Assembly: GCA_004194705.1 (NCBI GenBank) | Contig: SADC01000048.1 | Span: 124,001-188,000, forward strand | DNA from: Ditylenchus dipsaci | Lineage: Eukaryota > Nematoda > Chromadorea > Rhabditida > Anguinidae | Length of the DNA stretch: 64,000 nt | Direction of reading: 5' to 3' | Shown here: one piece after another, positions 55,955-64,000 of the stretch | Numbering within the stretch: position 1 is the stretch's first letter | Layout of the letters: the number at the start of each line of letters is the position of its first letter | Program-made: the position numbers and the translations under genes | The notes under the pieces: generated by a model | Told to the model about the DNA's origin: nothing | The model's input: the letters and a program-made list of their open reading frames with translations, nothing else | Databases searched by the model: none

Positions 55955-58900
55955 TTACCGGGTCATCCAGTTGCGCACACCATCTAATTTGAACTCAAGA
56001 TACGACTTAGAAAGTTGTCGTCCTGCAGCTTTGAACCTCCGCAGATTTCTTCGAACGTAGAATTGAGCATCTTTATCCATCAAAGCCAGCTTGTCTGGAT
56101 CTACCTGCAATTTTTCAAATAATTTTAGCAACTTATGACCTTTTATAGGAGATACAAACTAACTTCATCTAAGGAATACTTTTCCGTAACATAGGGATCC
56201 AAGCGGTAGTAGACATGGGGCGGCAAAAGGTCCGAAACGCAGTTATGAACCAGTTCAGTGTCAGTAGCGCTATCAACAATCTAAAAATACAAACATTGAT
56301 TTTGATGGAAACTTGAAATCTCATGCGACAGCTAATAACAACCTGATTGATCTTCTTCAAAATTGGGGTCGACTTGCTTTCCACCAGCTCCACTTCATTC
56401 AACGATCTTCCATTTCCCACTGAGACGACACATTGAAAATCGTGATTCGGCCACAGAAGCCGACTTTCATGCATCGCAATAGCGGTTGGGTTATTGGTAA
56501 GCACTCCTCCATCTATGTGCAATTTAGTGCCCAATGCCACCTAAATGAAGAACTTTAACTATGAACTGTATATGTACGAACTTTTTTAAAAGTAAAATTT
56601 ACAATAACGTTTGAATTTAATTTTGTTTTTTTCTGTGTATATGTAAGGATTATTGATTGCTACCCGATTTTGTCTAAAGCCATCATATCGGATTACAATT
56701 TTTTTGACTTAGCATTTGCCTTTTTGTCCAGAAGAGGTCATTGAACGAGGAAAGTTTCCCCTAAGACCTTCCTAACCTATAAAATGGTTTATAGGTTAGG
56801 GCAGGATAAGAGACTAAAGAAAGGAATTAATATTCAGTAGTAAAAAGAGAGAAGCAGTTGGCACAGTTGGATAAATGTTTATTCTAACTCCGAGCAGATC
56901 CCCTTTTATAAATGGACTAAATTCAATCACTTTTCAACGACAATTGAGCTTATAAAAGAAGACTGATTAATAGAGAAAAGAGGCTACAAGCCAGGAGGGA
57001 TAAATCAAATGGACATTCACTTATCTAATTGTCTCCAATGTTTACACTGACCAGTCGTTTAATTGAACTCTTTTTGACGAGCTAACTCCAAGTTGTCTCA
57101 ATTTATTAGCATCATCTTTGAAATAATGTTTGCTTTAAACTCTTTGGTTAGTGGTAATAAAAGACCATGCTAAAAATTTCGTATAAGTTTATGAATTATA
57201 ACTAACATTTTAGGGGGGCTAAACTGTGAGATGTCGGTCCAAAAAAAGACAAAAGGTTTTATAATTCAATTATTTTTGAATTATATAGGATCCTGCTGAC
57301 TGTTACATAATTTTATTCAAAAAATTATTTCTTTTTTTCTCGAGTTACTTTTTTAATCCCTTTTCCCACCCTATTCTAAAGACTTCTAGCTTTAGGTGCA
57401 AAATCTCTAGCATCAAATTCAGACAATTATATAAAACAAAACGCCCGAAAGTTTTTAGTTAAATTTTTACGAGAAACAAACACATTAATTTAGGAAACAG
57501 TTTTAAAAACTGGAAAATTGTGACCGATTTACCCACTCGTCAAAATCTTTACCATAACCTAAAATTTGATTAAATAAATCGACCAATTTTTGTTTCACGC
57601 CATTACTTTTCGAGCATTTGAAAGAATATGTCACGGTCTGGACTCGCACTCAAAAAGGTATGGTGAATGCTTTTCAAAATTTCACAACCTAAACTTTCTA
57701 AGCGCTATATAACTCTCTCCCAAGGACAACAAAACTTGCATTTTCTCAAAATCAAATAAGACTGAGGTCATTGCGATTAAATTTAGCTCTTCCTGCTCAT
57801 TTCCCGTGCTCTTTTTGAGTTTTAACGACCACGCATTCACATGCTAATTTATAACTATGACTGCTCTTAGGTTTAATAAAAAGAATGGCCATTTGAAGAG
57901 ACCTGTGCTAAGGCCGAAATGTATGGACCAATAGAAACTTCAGTACTTCTGCTCATGCTGCTACATTCTTCCGTGAGCAACCAACAACATCCTTTAAAAC
58001 CGACCAGAAATCTATGCATGAATGCCATTATTAAAAACAACAGCACACAAAAGAACTGCAGATGTGAGATTTCATCCGAGAAAAGATTGGAACTCCGTCA
58101 GCTAACCCCTATTCAACTAAATGATTTGGTGAATACTCTGGAAAACGAGCTGGGTGCTACACAAGATTCAAATACTGATTCATCTAATGCCTCGTTACAC
58201 TGTGGAGTGGCAGCTTAGTAAATTTGGCTTTTTTAACCTTTCCACGCTCCCTATCTTATATTTCAGCCTGGACTTCATACTTCAAAGAGGCAATCTAACT
58301 GAATTTTTGATGCCGTATTGGGACTATAGGGCAGAATTGAAGATGGCTAACCGTGAGAACAGCAGTGTACACCAAATGATAGCTCAAATCAAAACCAGCA
58401 ATTACTCATTGACGATCCAAAACTTGGTAGAAGATGTTCTTGCACAAACAACAAAGGCACATCTACGAAAGTCCAACTTCACAATCGATGAGACCTATCA
58501 ATTGCTAGCAGGAGAAAATAGCAACTCTAGATTGAATGAACAAGAGCAAGCATTATCAGAAATCAATCAAATAAAAGCTTTTCTCAACTCTTCAATTCAT
58601 GACAGTGGATTACTACAACTTTTGCTTTTGGTCACTATGGATCTGGGCATTGGCGACACATCAGGTAGGTCAATTAAGTGAAAAATTATTTATTATATTA
58701 CCATTTTACCACTTTTTACCATCAACAATTTTCGAAAATGTAACAAGTCAGCAAGATTGTGGCCAGGAAGAGGGCGGTTTCAAATGGGATGAAACACAGC
58801 AAGAATGCATCTCGACAAAATTATATGACTTCAAACCTGAAGAAAATTTAGAAGAAGCAAGAAGTGGAAAACCAGTGAAGATAAGTACGACATTAGAACC

Positions 58901-61900
58901 AAATTACTCATCAACAGCAGAATATGAAGCTTTCAAATCTGCTGCATCCACGGTGCCTACTAAATCTTTCATGCATCACCCAATGACCGGTTCTTTAAAA
59001 CCAATTGAGGCTATGTTCATAGTTGGTAGCAGCCAACAGTCACCAACAGCTCCTACTCATCATAAAAAACACAGAAAACATAGCAGAAAGTTAAAGAAAC
59101 ACAAAATGGCAACGGCAACGATAGAAGTTCCTCCCACCCAAAGCCGTCTAGCAGCATCAGAGCCCACAATTACTGAAACCAGTATTCCAGAAAATAGCAC
59201 GGGAAAAGAAAACAGGAGTTACAGAAAAAAGGCTGACAGAGACAAGAAGAAAGAGAGAAAGAGCAAAAATTTAATCGTAACTCCGTACGCCCCTCCAAAA
59301 GCCATGTTAGAATTCTAAACCCCACAATTTCAAAAAGTACCTTCTCTGACGACATAAAAATCCACTATTCAGTTGATGAAAATGTATTAGATCAAAAGAA
59401 CAATCTAGACCTTCTTTTACCCTACCTTTCAAAGCCAAATCCGCCAAAAGGCGCCATACTATGGAACAGCAAAAACACTCCATTTCCACTAGTTTATTTT
59501 ACAATAACCATAATTGATGGACCATTATCCAAGGGCCGGAGACCACCATCATACAGAAAGAGAAGAAGCCATGGCGCAAAGATCTATCTTATGGGTCTCA
59601 ACATGCCAGCGGGTTATAATCAGATTACGGAGGTTACATTTTTCGTAATTTAACAATGATAAAGACTCACATTTTACAGGGAACCCTTATCAAGGCTAGC
59701 AATGCAGCATTAGGTAATATAACATTTAAATCTCACATAAAAGGATTAAACTAACTTCAAAAATCATTAAAGTAGTCGGTTTCTTTTTTGGATAATGATC
59801 ACAGAATATCCCATATTAACATTTCTGTATTGAGTGCAGCTCACTAGTCTACAATTAAACCTTAATAATTTTACAGTTCGAACAGTGAATCCACAAACGA
59901 CAGGGCCTTTTGTTGAGTTCAAAATAAGGGTGGAAAACAAATTCGGAACCTCTTGCAAGCAAATGTGTCTAGAACCTGTCAGTCAGCGCTACAAGAGGTG
60001 TGCTCGACGAACAGTCAGACTCAGCACATACCCAAAATTCTCAGATCCCATCCAATATTATGAGGTGAGAAATGGGTCGTAACAAAAACAACTGCAGCAT
60101 TTCTTAAAAATTTCGACACAGGCTTTTACGAACTGATAAAAAACATAAATTTTCTGAATCCTAACAAAAAATCAAGTAGACCGTTTCTTCTTCAAAAACA
60201 TCGTTTCGTAACTTCAATACTAGTGCGAACAATATAAAGATCGGATATTGTCGAGACTTAGAAAAGAGATTGAAAAAAAAAAAGATGAGTAAAGTTAAAG
60301 AAAACGCTGCAGTGTTTTTTGCGTCATCTTGTTGATAGAAATGCTAGTCAATCTCAAAATTCAGACACCGACCGATGCTATAGATGCTCAATGGACAGGA
60401 AGAGGATATTACAAGAAAGAAAGTTTGACTATCTGCTGTTCAGATGTGACTGAAGGTTTTCGCAAAAGCAGAACCGTTAAGGATACCTCTTATTAAACAA
60501 TTAAATAAAAAATGAAAGCTTAGCCTAAAAAAGATTAGTTTGACGTAAATTAAAAGACAAACCTCTTCAAAATGAAATGGTGCTAAAAATTTGAAAAAAT
60601 TATCAGCGTTTCATACTTAACTAACAAGTGAGGGACCCTGACTGTGACCTGGGGCAACTTCGATGAATTTTTTTCTGTATATTCCTGTAGAGTGTGTTCA
60701 AATTCCTGACAAATCTGGCTCCCCAGCTTCGAAGATCAACGAAATCTGGTACAAGGGTCACTCAAAGTTCTAAAAACACCTCAACACCCCTGTCACTGTT
60801 TTTCATAGCTGACCCTTGGGCCGTGGGTCATTCCCAAAATTTTATTGAGTATCAGAGGTGGGAAGCCGAATTCACACGGATTTGGGCACGCTCGACAAGA
60901 ATACGCGCATAAAAATCATAGAAAAAACCCCAGGTCACAATGTGCCTCCTTTGTAAGCCAGTTGCACCTTACCTGCTGAAGACGCTTGAATTGCTTGCCA
61001 CAGCATGTACTGAGTAGAACCACGGTAGTGAGAGTCTCTGCCCGGTGGATGCTAAACTAGTTAAAGTTACCATTACAACAATCAAGCTCTCAAACAGCTG
61101 AAAATTTACTTCGTAGTTGCGAAATATATGTGGTTGCAGCTTTCTGGTGTTCACAATACAAGATACTATAGCCATCTTGGGATTGCCTGGCTTTCGGGAA
61201 GTCTCCATTAAAGCAAAGTCTTCTCCTATGGTCTCAAAAGATTTGCTTTTAAACAGTAAAAACCAGAGAACAAACCCGAAACCTCTTTTATAATTTCGAC
61301 AAATCTTGTAGAATTGTACAGACACTGGTTGAGAGCCAGCTCACGATATTTATTGAAAGACCACCATCCTTTGTTAAACAACTTGCTTGAAGTAGCCATG
61401 TAAATTTCCCTGAAAGTTGCGCCATCAAAGAATTATCAAAATGTAAGACAAAGATATTACCTCGTTTCTTTGATATCCAATCTTTTAGCAGCCAGTAAAG
61501 AGGCAATGATAGCTCCTGTACTTACGCCAACAATGATGTCAAACAAATCGCTTATCTTTAAAAACTTAATTCAGACGATTCAGGTCAAATTTATGACGCC
61601 GACAAACCTTCTTTCCTCCTGCACATTTCTCAAGCTGATCTAGCATCTCAAGACCCATCTTAAAATATTAAAATTAGGCAACTTAAGAAGGTCCACAGAG
61701 TACCGACCATCCCCCTTGTTCCACCACCATCAATCGACAAGACGCAAATGCCAGGTCCTCTAGGCGGATCAACATGACCACAAAGGGCGAGGCATTGCCG
61801 AGAGAGTTCCAGGAGATCACTCTGCTGGCGTTCAGCCGCACTACCAACCGGAGCAGATTGTTTTAGCTGTTTAGTGAGATGTCTGACAAGTGCCTCCTAA

Positions 61901-63474
61901 AATAAAAAGCCCTTTCGAATAGTTAATTAAAACGGGGCACACCTCAACTGCTACCATACGACTCGCAGGAAAAGACATCAGATGCCGATTTAATTCATCA
62001 GTTCTGTGCAACTTTGACTGAAGAGTTTCGGCTGTCAGTAATTGATGAACAAGCAAGCGAGTCCTTTGAACAATTTCAACACGGGTGAATGCAGGATGCA
62101 TGATCATCTTTTGTCTAAACCAGCAAAACAAAATAGATGAATTTGCTTGCATTAACAAAACACACTTAGGTTTCACTTCCTTAGAAAACATTGGTGCAAC
62201 TCCTGTGATTAAATCTGAGCCGGATTGTAAAAGAGATCCAATACCAGAGCCAAGATAACTGAAGTAAGAGGACGATGTCGAAGCTTCCGTACCATCAGCT
62301 GTGCCTGTAGAAACTTCTCCCGTAGGAATGCTTATTTCAGTCGGTTCTTGATTTTTGACTTGTTTCGTTGCATCCGCAGCTTTCTTTACTACCATCTCAG
62401 GCGACATTTTCATATTTTTAACTAAAATAAATCAGGGTTTTGTCCTTTACGATAATTCTTGATTTGTGATATACCATATTTACTCTATTAATCCCCTACT
62501 CTCTCATAAACCCCACTCTCTAATAATCCCCACCATATGGGCCTTATATCTCAGCCTAGATCAAACACTTTGCAAATCTGTTTTTTGCGTTTTCTTGATT
62601 AGCACGAGCACTCCTGATTCCACTTTTCAGATTTTGATTGAGTACCCGAAAATCTCGAAATCGGCCTTAAATTTTTCTGATTTATTAGGGGTTGAAAAAA
62701 AATTCCCCCATGGGGGTTTGATAAGGAAAATACGGTAGAGGGCGTAACAAGTATTTTGGCCGCTTTTAAAACGGCCATTACTTTCATCGTAGTCGAATCT
62801 AGAAATTTCCATGAACGCAGATCGACTCAGTTTTTGTGGGAAATTTTTTCGGTATACATAGTCAAGTTTTCGCATTGTCCCGCTGTGGTTAGGCTCCTGG
62901 TATGTGGATAACCTTTGGATATGTAAAACCTAACCCGCAGGGGAGACCAAGGGATAATCGTTTTATGACTACCGTATTTCCTCTAATTGCCGCCCCAAGC
63001 ATGCAATTTTTCCAAACTTCAAGTGGTTCAAGACTCGTGTTTTAATTTACTGTTTGAGCTGTGTAAAAAGTGCTTGTTAGATTTTTGAAACCGCTCGCAG
63101 GTACTTTTTAGACAGCTCGAACAGTGAATGAAAACAGGATTTTCAGACCACTCGAAGCAAGGGGCGGCAATTAGAGGGGGCAGCAATTAGAGGAAATACG
63201 GTATATATAAAATCGAATTTCGATCTATATCAAAAGTTATGGTTGCTTAGCGGCCAAAATTCTTGTTTCACCCTGTACACAGAAACACAAAAAAACATGA
63301 ACTAATTACCATTCTGATCATTAACGGAAGATGACTTAGCAGCTTCATTGACAACACTATCTTTTGCTAAAGGCGCTTTCTCTTTGTCTAAGTTTTATCA
63401 CCATCTTGCTTGCTGTCGGAAACCATTCTTACACATGATAACGCATGAGAAGAGTCGGAAGAACGAAGAAACAT
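55955..63474 (-). CDS. PNPLA8: Calcium-independent phospholipase A2 gamma
   Basis: Patatin-type lipase of mitochondrial and peroxisomal membranes that releases fatty acids from phospholipids. Exons: 63474-63310, 62421-62166, 62114-61943, 61896-61708, 61658-61608, 61555-61461, 61409-61283, 61245-61110, 61051-60973, 56540-56343, 56280-56164, 56104-55955. Landmarks: oxyanion motif GGGTRG (in SIDGGGTRG), nucleophile serine in [22 protein letters not shown], and the catalytic-dyad aspartate in HIDGG, then [10 protein letters not shown] and [22 protein letters not shown]. The N-terminus ([13 protein letters not shown]) is basic and hydroxylated, suiting a mitochondrial leader. One base seems missing near 63390 and one extra near 61245. 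The short segment expected between ASSA and ALGTK (a PTYF-like stretch) was not found: a small exon must lie between 60972 and 56541, or is lost. That 4.4 kb intron hosts the gene at 57919-60496. Confidence 0.92.
56560..57918. other. PNPLA8 intron, no gene recognised
   Basis: AT-rich intronic DNA 5' of the nested gene. No clear inverted-repeat element, unlike all other long introns here. The nested gene's promoter should lie near its right end; no TATA-like site is convincing. Confidence 0.4.
57919..60496 (+). CDS. Nested gene: secreted glycoprotein, family unknown
   Basis: Lies wholly inside a PNPLA8 intron on the opposite strand. Six exons (57919-58217, 58267-58664, 58752-59632, 59680-59713, 59877-60064, 60365-60496) join in phase into about 643 residues, assuming one extra T near 58622 and one missing A near 59297. 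The N-terminus is a signal peptide ([15 protein letters not shown]). There are at least eight N-x-S/T sites (NNST, NASL, NLTE, NSSV, NYSL, NFTI, NSSI, NSTG), paired cysteines ([18 protein letters not shown]) and two strongly basic blocks ([27 protein letters not shown]) in a Ser/Thr-rich middle. A globular C-terminal part follows ([17 protein letters not shown], then [19 protein letters not shown] and LTICCSD). The phrase MPYWDYR recalls tyrosinases, but no copper-binding histidines are seen. I do not recognise the family. Confidence 0.7.
60497..60960. other. PNPLA8 intron, no gene recognised
   Basis: Contains a mildly GC-richer stretch with two inverted phrases (TGACCTGGGG near 60645 and CCCCAGGTCA near 60928), probably an old inverted-repeat element. 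Confidence 0.4.
62465..62740. mobile_element. MITE, ATACCGTATTTTCTCT family, PNPLA8 intron
   Basis: Left end ATACCATATTTACTCTATTAATC, right end AAGGAAAATACGGTA, with AATCCCC repeats and the internal CGATTTCGAGATTTTCGGGT block in the orientation opposite to 4766-5034. Confidence 0.75.
62970..63206. mobile_element. MITE, CCGTATTTCCTCTAATTGCCGCC type
   Basis: Ends TACCGTATTTCCTCTAATTG and CAATTAGAGGAAATACGGTA. Internal AAGTGCTTGTTAGATTTTTG and inverted partner as in 9890-10163. Confidence 0.85.
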
Positions 63475-63639
63475 TCCTTGAACTGATTTTTGGCAGCCGT
63501 TTTGGCGAACTCGATAAGATTGACCATTTTGATGAGCCTAAAACTACTTTTTGGATTATTACTTAAATTTAGCACCTGGTCTATCCTAAATAACAGCATG
63601 GTTTTTAAGCTTACAGCATAATAAAGTGCTGTTCATATG

Positions 63640-64000
63640 CTAAGCAGTGGTAAAGTAGACAGCAGTAAATTCGATTAAAATATTACAACAGGTGAGGAGA
63701 AACGCCAAAAATAAATGCAAGAGCAGAAAGACAATTACTCCTTTATTGACAACAGCGAAGTACTCAAACAAAACAAGAATAAACAAAGTAAGCAACAACA
63801 TTTCAACGGCGCTGTTCATTTTTAGGTGACCGAAAACGCTTTCCTTTCTGCTGTTGCTGCGGCTTCTCTGGCTGCTGGGTTTACTAAACTCGGTTATTAG
63901 ACGAACCAACTCCCAGATCTGTTCTTCTGTGAGTCTTTCTTCAGATTCTTCGACAATTAGCTGAATCTCAACTGGGTTTTTTGGGCGCAAATTGACGACC
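63640..64000 (-). CDS. 3' end of an unrecognised gene (partial)
   Basis: Runs off the right edge. The frame reads RPKNPVEIQLIVEESEERL, then TEEQIWELVRLITEFSKP, an acidic helical segment. Without correction it continues into 50 hydrophobic residues and stops at 63640. If one A is added to the AAA run near 63885 it continues as a glutamine-rich, basic tail (QQPEKPQQQQKGKRFRSP) and stops at 63803. Given the indels elsewhere, the second reading seems likelier. It is transcribed in the same direction as PNPLA8, with about 170-330 bp between them. No family recognised. Confidence 0.55.
   Translation of the reverse strand, partial: VVNLRPKNPVEIQLIVEESEERLTEEQIWELVRLITEFSKPSSQRSRSNSRKESVFGHLKMNSAVEMLLLTLFILVLFEYFAVVNKGVIVFLLLHLFLAFLLTCCNILIEFTAVYFTTA

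Noticed and set aside
58300..58345. Tyrosinase assignment for the nested gene from MPYWDYR
   Set aside because: The phrase alone is weak and the copper-binding histidine motifs are absent in all exons.

Overview
This is an animal (metazoan) nuclear DNA window: AT-rich, with spliced genes whose smallest introns are about 40-60 nt (GT...AG), separated and invaded by a very high load of DNA transposons. The small introns and strong TE load suggest an invertebrate, possibly a nematode, but I cannot place the species from this sequence alone. There are no rRNA genes, complete tRNA genes, CRISPR arrays, operons or prokaryotic signals.

Conserved host genes, left to right: (1) UCKL1, a uridine/cytidine kinase fused to a uracil-phosphoribosyltransferase-like domain (minus strand, about 17515-26972, ten exons, possibly an extra 5' exon near 28.6 kb). 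(2) A 67-residue small membrane protein (plus, 32197-32598). (3) MFSD5, a molybdate-anion transporter of the major facilitator superfamily (plus, 33163-44809, seven exons, two introns of about 5 kb packed with transposons). (4) PNPLA8, a patatin-type calcium-independent phospholipase A2 gamma (minus, 55955-63474), whose largest intron holds an opposite-strand six-exon gene for an unrecognised secreted glycoprotein (57919-60496). (5) The 3' end of an unrecognised gene at the right edge. Inside MFSD5 intron 5, three exons of an endonuclease G lie between a MADF exon and Harbinger transposase exons, all inside one 3.2 kb inverted-repeat element.

Transposon genes: a FLYWCH/MULE transposase (131-2078, minus); a coherent FLYWCH-like/SWIM gene with no DDE domain (3101-4147); hAT and piggyBac remnants; a zeste-like Myb/SANT gene (36973-37259). 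Non-coding elements dominate the rest. Many can be delimited exactly by target-site duplications (TSDs): hAT-like 8 bp, TTAA (piggyBac-like), TA (Tigger/mariner-like). A recurrent design is an element whose terminal inverted repeats are arrays of a 12-18 bp tandem motif, different in each element (Foldback-like). These are inserted into one another, giving concentric nested palindromes at 2.7-5.7, 22.4-23.6, 33.7-38.6, 39.5-40.8 and 46.2-51.8 kb.

A notable technical signal: nearly every conserved coding region is interrupted by single-nucleotide indels, most in short homopolymers and most of them losses, while splice sites and conserved residues are intact. I read this as uncorrected long-read consensus error rather than gene decay, and the gene models assume it. 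Exon limits were read by eye and may be off by a base or two.
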